Assembly: GCA_023435985.1 (NCBI GenBank)
Contig: JAEZKY010000256.1
Coordinates: forward strand, 1-5,191
Length of the DNA: 5,191 nucleotides
Reading direction: 5' to 3'
From: Bacillota bacterium
GTDB taxonomy: Bacteria > Bacillota > Clostridia > Clostridiales > Clostridiaceae
Of this stretch, positions 1 to 5,191 are shown one piece after another. The translations under genes and the position numbers were made by a program. Positions within the stretch are counted from its first letter, which is position 1. Each line of letters opens with the position of its first letter. The notes under the pieces were generated by a model. It had not been told where the DNA came from. It was given only the letters and a program-made list of their open reading frames with translations, and did not search any database.

Positions 1-920
1 GAAGAGTTCTCGCTGATATGTTAAATGTTGGTGAACGAACTGTTAGGACAGAAATAGGTTTCTTAAAAGATCAAGGATTAATTGAGATAAATACTTCTGG
101 AATGACAGTTACAAGTGAAGGCATAGAAATTATACATAAGTTGAGTGATTTTATTCATGAGATAAAGGGTCTTTCAGAAGTTGAAAAGAAGATAGAGTCT
201 TTTCTTAATTTGAAAAAGGTTATCATAGTCCCAGGAGATGTGGAAGAAAATCCTTTGGTATTAAAGGATTTAGGTAAAGCATGTGCAAATTACGTTAAAG
301 ATGTTTTGGAAAATAATTCCATTATAGCTTTAACTGGAGGAAGTACATTGAAAGAAGTTGTGGAAGCATTTCCAAAAGTAACAAATTTGTCCAAGATACA
401 AGTAGTACCAGCAAGAGGCGGTATGGGTAAGAAAGTTGAAACCCAAGCTAATACTTTAGCAGCTACTCTAGCTAAAAAGTTAAATGGTACTTATAAAATG
501 CTTCATATCTCAGAAAATTTAAGCTTAGATATAATTGGTACTTTGCTTAAAGAAGAGGCAGTCAAAGTAGTTATAGATACCATACATAAAGCAGATGTGT
601 TGATTTATGGTATAGGTAATGCTGTACAAATGGCTAGAAAAAGAGGAGTTCCGCAGCAGGAAATAGATAATTTAATAAATAAAGGCGCTGTTGGAGAAGC
701 ATTTGGATGTTATTTTAATAAGGATTCAGAAATAATCTCAGAAACTACCGCAATTGGAATAAAAATTAATGAAGCAAGAAAAATTAGAACACATATTGCA
801 GTAGCTGGTGGGAAAAATAAAGTGGAGTCCATCATGGCAACTGAATATAACGATATTGACGGTGTATTAGTAACAGATGAGGCGGCAGCCAATGGAATAT
901 TAAATGCATTTGAAAGTTAA
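1..920 (+). CDS. cggR: Central glycolytic genes regulator CggR (SorC family), 5' partial
   Basis: This is a transcriptional repressor of the glycolytic gap operon. In Bacillus subtilis CggR is released from DNA by fructose-1,6-bisphosphate; the same ligand is inferred here. The open frame runs leftward past the Met codon at 18 (codons from 3: R-V-L-A-D-M-L-N-V-G-E-R-T-V-R), so that Met is internal. The start and first part of the helix-turn-helix lie outside; about 305 residues are visible against roughly 340 in the family. Nucleotides 3-110 encode the recognition helix and wing. The rest is the SorC sugar-phosphate-binding domain, with TGGST at 333-347, PARGG at 408-422, QAN at 444-452, GIGNA at 609-623, GEAFG at 693-707 and AGGK at 804-815. 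These are the phosphosugar pocket motifs of CggR rather than of generic SorC or DeoR proteins. It lies 72 bp before gapA with no terminator between them, so co-transcription is likely. Codon use (many ATA) looks less optimised than in gapA, as expected for a regulator. Confidence 0.93.
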   Translation, partial: RVLADMLNVGERTVRTEIGFLKDQGLIEINTSGMTVTSEGIEIIHKLSDFIHEIKGLSEVEKKIESFLNLKKVIIVPGDVEENPLVLKDLGKACANYVKDVLENNSIIALTGGSTLKEVVEAFPKVTNLSKIQVVPARGGMGKKVETQANTLAATLAKKLNGTYKMLHISENLSLDIIGTLLKEEAVKVVIDTIHKADVLIYGIGNAVQMARKRGVPQQEIDNLINKGAVGEAFGCYFNKDSEIISETTAIGIKINEARKIRTHIAVAGGKNKVESIMATEYNDIDGVLVTDEAAANGILNAFES

Positions 921-978
921 ATTCAGTTATTAAATTAGTTTGTAAAATTTATTTTTATAAAAAAAGAAAAGCATTATT

Positions 979-985
979 AGGAGGT
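979..985 (+). promoter_or_regulatory. Ribosome binding site of gapA
   Basis: AGGAGGT is a full match to the anti-Shine-Dalgarno sequence and sits 7 nt before the ATG at 993. It fits the very high expression expected of gapA. The rest of the cggR-gapA gap (921-978) is almost only A and T. It contains a short palindrome at 952-963 but no terminator and no well-spaced promoter that I can support. Confidence 0.9.
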
Positions 986-992
986 AATTGTA

Positions 993-1994
993 ATGGTAAA
1001 CGTAGCAATTAATGGTTTTGGAAGAATAGGAAGATTAGCTTTAAGATTAATGATTAACAACCCTGAATTTAATGTGGTTGCAATCAACGACTTAACAGAT
1101 GCTAAAATGTTAGCTCACTTATTCAAATATGATTCAGCTCAAGGAAGATTCGATGGAGAAATCGAAGTTAAAGAAGGAGCTTTCGTAGTAAACGGAAAGG
1201 AAATCAAAGTAGTTGCTGATTCTAATCCAGCAAACTTACCTTGGGGAGCATTAAACGTAGATATCGTTCTTGAATGTACTGGATTCTTTGCATCAAAAGA
1301 TAAGGCTTCAGCTCATATCACAGCAGGTGCTAAGAAAGTTGTTATTTCAGCTCCAGCAGGAAATGATCTACCAACAGTAGTTTACAATGTAAACCACGAT
1401 ATATTAAAGGCATCAGATACAGTTATTTCAGGTGCTTCATGTACTACTAACTGTTTAGCTCCAATGGCTAAGGCATTAAATGATAACTTTGGATTAACAA
1501 AAGGTTTCATGACTACAATTCACTCATACACTAACGATCAAAATACTTTAGATGCTCCACACAAAAAAGGTGATTTAAGAAGAGCTAGAGCTGCTGCAGC
1601 TTCTATCATTCCTAACTCAACTGGTGCTGCTAAAGCAATCGGATTAGTTATTCCTGAATTAAAAGGAAAATTAGATGGTGGTGCTCAAAGAGTTCCAACA
1701 ATCACTGGTTCATTAACTGAATTAGTTTGTACTTTAAATAAGAAAGTAACTGTAGAAGAAGTTAATGCTGTTATGAAAGCTGCTGCTACTGAATCTTATG
1801 GATACACTGAAGATGAAATAGTTTCTGCTGACGTTATCGGAATCAGCTACGGTTCATTATTTGATGCAACTCAAACTAAGATTATGGAAGTTAATGGAGA
1901 ACAATTAGTTAAAGTATCTTCTTGGTACGATAACGAAATGTCATACACTAACCAATTAATCAGAACTTTAGGATACTTCGCTAACTTAAAGTAA
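993..1994 (+). CDS. gapA: Glyceraldehyde-3-phosphate dehydrogenase, NAD-dependent, type I
   Basis: This cytosolic glycolytic enzyme oxidises and phosphorylates glyceraldehyde 3-phosphate to 1,3-bisphosphoglycerate and makes NADH; it acts as a homotetramer. The protein has 333 residues, the normal family length. The N-terminal Rossmann motif NGFGRIGR is at residues 7-14. Asp33, after the second strand, favours NAD over NADP. The active-site signature ASCTTNC spans 148-154 with catalytic Cys150, and His177 in the IHSYTNDQ segment is the base. The S-loop follows at about 180-200, and NST-GAAKA and GGAQRVP form the phosphate-binding part. The C-terminal WYDNEMSY (311-318) is complete. The ATG start follows a perfect Shine-Dalgarno. 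Codon choice is the most optimised in the window, with many C-ending codons (AAC, ATC, TTC) and few ATA. Being next to cggR and dedicated to NAD, it is the glycolytic GapA type rather than a gluconeogenic GapB. Confidence 0.98.
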   Translation: MVNVAINGFGRIGRLALRLMINNPEFNVVAINDLTDAKMLAHLFKYDSAQGRFDGEIEVKEGAFVVNGKEIKVVADSNPANLPWGALNVDIVLECTGFFASKDKASAHITAGAKKVVISAPAGNDLPTVVYNVNHDILKASDTVISGASCTTNCLAPMAKALNDNFGLTKGFMTTIHSYTNDQNTLDAPHKKGDLRRARAAAASIIPNSTGAAKAIGLVIPELKGKLDGGAQRVPTITGSLTELVCTLNKKVTVEEVNAVMKAAATESYGYTEDEIVSADVIGISYGSLFDATQTKIMEVNGEQLVKVSSWYDNEMSYTNQLIRTLGYFANLK

Positions 1995-2043
1995 TTTAAA
2001 CTATATTTTAAACATAACGCGCAAATTTATGTTGAAATGAATA

Positions 2044-2085
2044 AGTCTGGTTTTGTAGTATAAGGCTATAAAGCCAGACTATTTT
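2044..2085 (+). terminator. Stem-loop in the gapA-pgk gap, possible attenuator or partial terminator
   Basis: The left arm 2044-2058 pairs with 2066-2080 over 15 bp, including two G-U wobbles, around a 7-nt loop (2059-2065). The outer half AGTCTGG/CCAGACT is the most GC-rich part of this gap. Only four T residues (2082-2085) follow, so full termination is unlikely. Partial termination or protection of the gapA 3' end would both fit a gene needed in excess over pgk. Smaller A/T-only stems flank it (2011-2033 with 7 bp; 2086-2106 with 8 bp). The pairing is seen directly; the function is inferred. Confidence 0.55.
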
Positions 2086-2108
2086 AAAATATTCGTAAAA
2101 TATTTTTT

Positions 2109-2116
2109 AGAGGTGA
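2109..2116 (+). promoter_or_regulatory. Ribosome binding site of pgk (decides the start)
   Basis: AGAGGTGA lies 5 nt before the ATG at 2122. An in-frame GTG at 2113 is inside this Shine-Dalgarno and has no site of its own, so the gene starts at ATG 2122, giving the usual clostridial N-terminus MNFNKKTIED. Confidence 0.85.
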
Positions 2117-2121
2117 AAGCT

Positions 2122-3255
2122 ATGAATTTTAATAAGAAGACAATTGAAGATATCGATGTTAACGGAAAGAAAGTATTAGTAAGATGCGACTTTAATGTAC
2201 CATTAAAAGATGGTGTTATAACTGATGAAAATAGATTAGTTGGAGCGCTTCCAACAATTAAATATTTAGTTGCACACAATGCAAAAGTTATACTTTGCTC
2301 ACATTTAGGAAAAGATGCTTCAAAATCATTAGCACCAGTTGCTAAAAGATTAAGCGAAATGTTAGATCAAGAAGTTGTTTTTGCTAGAGATGAAGAAGTT
2401 GTTGGTGAAAACGCTAAAAAAGCAGTTGCAGCAATGAAAGATGGAGACATCGTGCTATTAGAAAACACTAGATGTAGAAAAGAAGAAACTAAGAATGTTG
2501 AAACATTCTCTAAAGAATTAGCATCATTGGCAGATGTATTTGTTAATGACGCATTTGGAACAGCTCATAGAGCTCACTGTTCAACAGTTGGTGTAACTGA
2601 TTACTTAGATACTGCTGTATGTGGATACTTAATTCAAAAAGAATTAAAATTCTTAGGAGATGCAGTTGAAAGTCCAGTAAGACCATTTGTTGCTATCTTA
2701 GGTGGAGCTAAGGTTTCTGATAAGATTGCTGTTATAAACAATCTTTTAGATAAAGTTAATACAATTATAATTGGTGGTGGAATGGCTTATACATTCTTAA
2801 AAGCTCAAGGATATGAAATCGGAACTTCACTAGTTGAAGAAGAGAGACTTGACTATGCTAAGGAAATGGTTGCTAAAGCAGCAGAAAAAGGTGTTAAATT
2901 CTTATTACCAGTAGATCACAGAGTAGCTGCAGAATTTAAAGATGTACCAGCTACAGTTACAGAAGATCAAAATATTCCAACAGGAAACATGGGATTAGAT
3001 ATCGGACCAAAGACAGAAGCTTTATATGCTGATGCTATTAAAGATGCTAAGACTGTAATCTGGAATGGACCTATGGGTGTATTCGAATTTGAAAACTATA
3101 ATAAAGGAACAATTGCAGTAGCTAAGGCTATGGCAGATGCAGATGCTACTACTATAATAGGTGGTGGAGATTCAGCTGCAGCAGTTAATACATTAGGTTT
3201 TGGAGATAAGATGACTCACATCTCTACAGGTGGTGGAGCATCATTAGAATTCTAA
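2122..3255 (+). CDS. pgk: Phosphoglycerate kinase, C-terminus cut short by an in-frame stop
   Basis: Pgk transfers phosphate from 1,3-bisphosphoglycerate to ADP, giving ATP and 3-phosphoglycerate in the cytosol. The frame encodes 377 residues. The N-terminal substrate domain shows RCDFNVPL (21-28), SHLGK (60-64), NTRCRKEE (115-122) and NDAFGTAHRAH (142-152). The C-terminal nucleotide domain shows GGAKVSDK (194-201), GGGMAYTF (218-225), GLDIGPKT (291-298), WNGPMGVFE (314-322), GGGDS (347-351) and STGGGASLEF (368-377). All catalytic and binding motifs are present. The frame then ends at TAA, whereas the family continues with L-E-G-K-x-L-P-G-I-A-A-L-N. Exactly that sequence follows in the same frame to a second TAA at 3297. 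Reading through would give 391 residues, close to the usual 394-397. The missing tail normally folds back onto the N-terminal domain, so the short product may be impaired. Because Pgk is normally essential for glycolysis, a sequencing error is a serious alternative to a real nonsense mutation. The identity is certain; the state of the 3' end is not. Confidence 0.95.
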   Translation: MNFNKKTIEDIDVNGKKVLVRCDFNVPLKDGVITDENRLVGALPTIKYLVAHNAKVILCSHLGKDASKSLAPVAKRLSEMLDQEVVFARDEEVVGENAKKAVAAMKDGDIVLLENTRCRKEETKNVETFSKELASLADVFVNDAFGTAHRAHCSTVGVTDYLDTAVCGYLIQKELKFLGDAVESPVRPFVAILGGAKVSDKIAVINNLLDKVNTIIIGGGMAYTFLKAQGYEIGTSLVEEERLDYAKEMVAKAAEKGVKFLLPVDHRVAAEFKDVPATVTEDQNIPTGNMGLDIGPKTEALYADAIKDAKTVIWNGPMGVFEFENYNKGTIAVAKAMADADATTIIGGGDSAAAVNTLGFGDKMTHISTGGGASLEF

Positions 3256-3297
3256 GAAGGTAAAGTATTACCAGGAATAGCTGCATTAAATGACTAA
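3256..3297 (+). other. Untranslated remainder of the pgk reading frame (lost C-terminal tail)
   Basis: In the pgk frame directly after the TAA at 3253-3255, the codons read E-G-K-V-L-P-G-I-A-A-L-N-D and then TAA at 3295-3297. This is the standard clostridial Pgk C-terminus following the missing Leu. There is no further stop, frameshift or visible decay, so the disrupting change is either very recent or an artefact. The segment has no start codon or ribosome binding site of its own. Confidence 0.9.
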
Positions 3298-3306
3298 TCT
3301 AAATTA

Positions 3307-3351
3307 AAGTTAAGCTTAAGAAGAGTTAATTACTTTTCTTAAGGTTAACTT
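3307..3351 (+). repeat. Long inverted repeat (stem-loop) in the pgk-tpiA gap
   Basis: Arm 3307-3325 pairs with 3333-3351 over 19 positions, with one G-G mismatch (3314/3344) and one G-U wobble, around a 7-nt TTAATTA loop. No T-run follows, so it is not a typical intrinsic terminator. It lies just after the expected end of pgk. An mRNA-stabilising or processing element for the pgk part of the transcript is a reasonable inference; a protein-binding site is also possible. Confidence 0.6.
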
Positions 3352-3383
3352 GTTAATAGCATAAAATTTCTAAATATTATTAA

Positions 3384-3418
3384 ACATCCTAAGAACATTG
3401 ATGAAAACGTTAGGATGT
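3384..3418 (+). repeat. Second inverted repeat in the pgk-tpiA gap, close upstream of tpiA
   Basis: ACATCCTAA (3384-3392) and TTAGGATGT (3410-3418) are perfect complements of 9 bp with a 17-nt loop. No T-run follows. The right arm ends 25 nt before the tpiA ribosome binding site. It could be an RNA stem-loop or an operator; no function is shown by the sequence. Confidence 0.5.
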
Positions 3419-3443
3419 ATCTTATAAAGAAATAATAAATTAT

Positions 3444-3449
3444 GAGGTG
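3444..3449 (+). promoter_or_regulatory. Ribosome binding site of tpiA (decides the start)
   Basis: GAGGTG lies 6 nt before the ATG at 3456. The in-frame GTG at 3447 is part of the Shine-Dalgarno itself and is rejected as a start. ATG 3456 gives the standard TIM N-terminus MRKAIIAGNWKMNK. Confidence 0.85.
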
Positions 3450-3455
3450 GATATA

Positions 3456-4202
3456 ATGAGAAAAGCAATTATAGCAGGTAACTGGAAAATGAATAAAACT
3501 GTTGAAGAAGCAGTTAAAATGGTAGAAGAATTAAAGCCATTAGTAAAGGATGCTTCATGCGATGTAGTTATATGTCCTACATTTGTATGCCTAGACGCTG
3601 TAAAAAAAGCAGCAGCTGGATCAAACATAAAAGTTGCTGCACAAAACATGCATTTTGAAGAAAGTGGAGCATTTACAGGTGAGGTTTCTCCTAAGATGCT
3701 AGAAACTTTAGAAATAGATTATGTTGTTTTAGGACATAGTGAAAGAAGAGAATATTTCAACGAAACTGATGAAGCGTTAAATAAGAAAGTTAAAAAAGCT
3801 TTCGAACATGGTATTACTCCAATTCTTTGCTGTGGAGAATCCTTAGAGCAAAGAGAAAATGGAACAACAAATAAAGTTATTGAGGCTCAAATTAAAGTTG
3901 ATATAGCTGGATTAACTAATGATCAAGTAGAAAAGCTTGTTATCGCTTATGAACCAATCTGGGCAATTGGAACAGGAAAAACTGCGACAGATGAACAAGC
4001 AAATGAAACAATTAAAGCAATAAGAGCTATGGTTGCTGAAATGTATGGATCAGAAGCAGCTGAAAAGACAAGAATTCAATATGGCGGATCAGTTAAACCA
4101 AATACAATAAAAGCTCAAATGGAAATGTCTGATATAGATGGTGCATTAGTTGGTGGGGCTAGCTTAGTTCCAGCTGATTTTGCTGCTATAGTTAATTATT
4201 AA
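3456..4202 (+). CDS. tpiA: Triosephosphate isomerase
   Basis: TpiA interconverts dihydroxyacetone phosphate and glyceraldehyde 3-phosphate, supplying GapA; it is a cytosolic homodimeric TIM barrel. The protein has 248 residues, the normal length. The substrate residues Asn9 and Lys11 are in AGNWKMN (7-13). The electrophile His94 is in VLGHSERRE (91-99). The catalytic base Glu166 is in the signature AYEPIWAIGTGK (164-175), which runs into flexible loop 6. The phosphate-binding GGS is at 210-212 and the second glycine pair GG at 233-234. All catalytic residues are present and the C-terminus is complete. It follows pgk at a distance longer than usual for a tight operon (200 bp from the pgk stop at 3255, 158 bp from the second stop at 3297). 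That gap has two inverted repeats but no clear terminator, so read-through from pgk is likely. A strong terminator begins 16 bp after its stop. Confidence 0.98.
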   Translation: MRKAIIAGNWKMNKTVEEAVKMVEELKPLVKDASCDVVICPTFVCLDAVKKAAAGSNIKVAAQNMHFEESGAFTGEVSPKMLETLEIDYVVLGHSERREYFNETDEALNKKVKKAFEHGITPILCCGESLEQRENGTTNKVIEAQIKVDIAGLTNDQVEKLVIAYEPIWAIGTGKTATDEQANETIKAIRAMVAEMYGSEAAEKTRIQYGGSVKPNTIKAQMEMSDIDGALVGGASLVPADFAAIVNY

Positions 4203-4217
4203 TATAAAGACAATGAG

Positions 4218-4260
4218 AAAACCATGAACAAGGTAAAAATGTGTTCATGGTTTTTTATTT
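4218..4260 (+). terminator. Strong rho-independent terminator after tpiA
   Basis: Arm 4218-4230 (AAAACCATGAACA) and arm 4242-4254 (TGTTCATGGTTTT) pair perfectly over 13 bp around an 11-nt loop, followed by T residues at 4251-4256 and again at 4258-4260. It is the only classical intrinsic terminator in the window and marks the end of the transcript carrying gapA, pgk and tpiA. The short T-run on the opposite strand gives it weak bidirectional potential, but no convergent gene is present. Confidence 0.9.
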
Positions 4261-4427
4261 GTTAAAATGAAATATTTAATTTTATATAAAAATAATGATA
4301 AATAATTAACTTGATTGAATGAAAATAAAAACATAATATTTTTATATATAGGTAATATATCTATAATTTATTAAGTAAAGTGATATTTGTAAATTTAGCT
4401 TACACTTTGAATATAAATGTTTAGAAG
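4261..4427. other. AT-rich gap between terminator and gpmI promoter, no gene seen
   Basis: This stretch is extremely rich in A and T. On either strand I find no open frame with a ribosome binding site. Many TTG- and TATA-like hexamers occur by base composition alone; none has both good boxes and good spacing. A/T-rich DNA directly upstream of the promoter at 4428 could act as an UP element, but that is inference only. Confidence 0.6.
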
Positions 4428-4456
4428 TTGCAATAAATGCAAAAAAATAATATAAT
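4428..4456 (+). promoter_or_regulatory. Candidate sigma-A promoter of gpmI
   Basis: A -35 box TTGCAA (4428-4433, four of six consensus bases) and a perfect -10 box TATAAT (4451-4456) are separated by exactly 17 bp. Transcription would begin near 4463, giving an AT-rich leader of about 164 nt before gpmI. It is the best promoter match in the gap and lies just where one is needed, downstream of the tpiA terminator. A small inverted repeat, TTGCA-5-TGCAA (4428-4442), covers the -35 box and spacer. I see no riboswitch-like structure in the leader. Confidence 0.65.
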
Positions 4457-4612
4457 TTAAGTGAATAGTAGTATGTAAATTAAAATAGACGATAATATTT
4501 AATATATAAGTTCTTAATAAGGTCTATATACTGATAATTGATAAAAAAATAACGGTTTAAATGTAGAATAATTATTAGAATATTTATATTATGATTTTTA
4601 ACAAATGTATTT

Positions 4613-4617
4613 GGAGG
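4613..4617 (+). promoter_or_regulatory. Ribosome binding site of gpmI
   Basis: GGAGG lies 9 nt before the ATG at 4627, a normal spacing, and supports that start. Confidence 0.85.
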
Positions 4618-4626
4618 GATAGGAAG

Positions 4627-5191
4627 ATGGCAAAGAGACCTGTTATGTTAATGATATTAGATGGTTTTGGAGTAGCACCAAAATCTGAAGGAAATGCTGT
4701 AAGTTTAGCAAAAAAACCAAATTTAGATAAATTTATTGAAAAATACCCAAATTCTATGCTACAAGCAAGTGGTTTAGAAGTTGGATTACCAGAAGGTCAA
4801 ATGGGAAATTCAGAAGTTGGGCATTTAAACATCGGTTCTGGAAGAATAGTATATCAAGAATTAACTAGAATTACTAAAGCAATTTCAGATGGAGATTTCT
4901 TTGAAAATGAAGCTCTTAAATTAGCTATGAGTAATGCTAAGAATGGTGCAGCTTTACACTTGATGGGCTTATTATCAGATGGTGGAGTTCATTCACATTT
5001 AGAGCATTTAAAAGGACTTTTAGAATTTGCTAAAAAAGAAGGAATTCAAAATGTATATGTTCATGCATTTATGGATGGAAGAGATGTACCACCTTCATCA
5101 GGAAAAGAATTCATAGAAAAAACTGAAAAAATGATGGCTGAAATAGGGGTAGGTAAGATTGCAACTATAAGTGGTAGATACTATGCAATGG
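4627..5191 (+). CDS. gpmI: 2,3-bisphosphoglycerate-independent phosphoglycerate mutase, 3' partial
   Basis: GpmI converts 3-phosphoglycerate to 2-phosphoglycerate, the step after Pgk, using two Mn ions and a phosphoserine intermediate in the alkaline phosphatase superfamily. The first 188 residues of about 510 are visible; the frame is open to the window edge. Metal ligand Asp12 is in MILDGFG (9-15), and the nucleophile Ser62 is in GNSEVGH (60-66). The segments SDGGVHSH (117-124), MDGRDVPP (149-156) and SGRYYAM (182-188) are the standard substrate-binding stretches of the inserted phosphotransferase domain, which begins near residue 75-80. No disruption is seen. Its position after tpiA matches the common Firmicute order gapA-pgk-tpiA-gpmI, often followed by eno. 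Here a terminator and its own promoter lie in the 424-bp gap after tpiA, so it may be a separate transcription unit. Confidence 0.97.
   Translation, partial: MAKRPVMLMILDGFGVAPKSEGNAVSLAKKPNLDKFIEKYPNSMLQASGLEVGLPEGQMGNSEVGHLNIGSGRIVYQELTRITKAISDGDFFENEALKLAMSNAKNGAALHLMGLLSDGGVHSHLEHLKGLLEFAKKEGIQNVYVHAFMDGRDVPPSSGKEFIEKTEKMMAEIGVGKIATISGRYYAM

Noticed and set aside
18..20. ATG at 18 as the start of cggR
   Set aside because: The frame stays open to the window edge and upstream codons (R-V-L-A-D) continue the helix-turn-helix; no ribosome binding site precedes it. The gene is 5' partial.
710..892. Minus-strand open frame of 60 codons inside cggR
   Set aside because: It is fully antisense to a conserved coding region, with no ribosome binding site and no recognisable product. 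The minus-strand frames at 2079-2279 and 3440-3649 are rejected for the same reason.
910..961. Internal promoter for gapA (TTGAAA at 910 or TTGTAA at 940)
   Set aside because: No acceptable -10 box lies at 16-18 bp from either: TAAATT is 15 bp from the first and TATAAA only 10 bp from the second.
972..995. Hairpin CATTA/TAATG enclosing the gapA Shine-Dalgarno
   Set aside because: Five weak base pairs around a 14-nt loop would not form a stable regulatory structure.
2113..2115. GTG start for pgk
   Set aside because: It lies inside the Shine-Dalgarno of the ATG at 2122, and the extra residues are not part of the family N-terminus.
3447..3449. GTG start for tpiA
   Set aside because: It lies inside the Shine-Dalgarno of the ATG at 3456, which gives the standard N-terminus.
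4267..4305. Twelve-codon ATG frame after the tpiA terminator
   Set aside because: No Shine-Dalgarno precedes it, and its composition is just that of AT-rich DNA.
4387..4417. Alternative gpmI promoter TTGTAA with TATAAA
   Set aside because: The spacing is 19 bp and the boxes are weaker than the TTGCAA-17-TATAAT pair downstream.

Overview
The window is a piece of the central glycolytic gene cluster of a low-GC Firmicute, almost certainly Clostridium sensu stricto. The evidence is the very AT-rich DNA, the strong preference for TTA, AGA and GGA codons, the consensus AGGAGG-type ribosome binding sites, and protein sequences that read like clostridial GapA, Pgk, TpiA and GpmI. The species cannot be fixed from this sequence alone; the C. 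beijerinckii/butyricum neighbourhood is plausible. All genes lie on the + strand.

Layout: (1) 1-920 is the 3' part of cggR, a SorC-family regulator with its N-terminus cut off by the window edge. (2) 993-1994 is gapA. (3) 2122-3255 is pgk. (4) 3456-4202 is tpiA, followed by a strong intrinsic terminator at 4218-4260. (5) 4261-4626 is a very AT-rich gap containing a good sigma-A promoter candidate. (6) 4627-5191 is the 5' part of gpmI (cofactor-independent phosphoglycerate mutase), cut by the right edge.

Together the enzymes carry triose phosphates to 2-phosphoglycerate. TpiA feeds glyceraldehyde 3-phosphate to GapA, GapA makes 1,3-bisphosphoglycerate and NADH, Pgk makes ATP and 3-phosphoglycerate, and GpmI makes 2-phosphoglycerate. 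CggR is the expected sugar-phosphate-responsive repressor of this unit; its operator would lie upstream of the window. No terminator separates cggR from gapA. The gapA-pgk and pgk-tpiA gaps each hold stem-loops that could tune relative expression. The terminator after tpiA and the promoter before gpmI suggest that gpmI can be transcribed separately.

The main anomaly is in pgk. The reading frame stops at TAA (3253-3255) where the family has Leu (TTA), and the expected C-terminal tail continues intact and in frame to a second TAA at 3295-3297. A single T-to-A change, real or a sequencing error, explains it. Otherwise this is an ordinary housekeeping region; I see no mobile element, CRISPR array, RNA gene or unknown multi-gene system.
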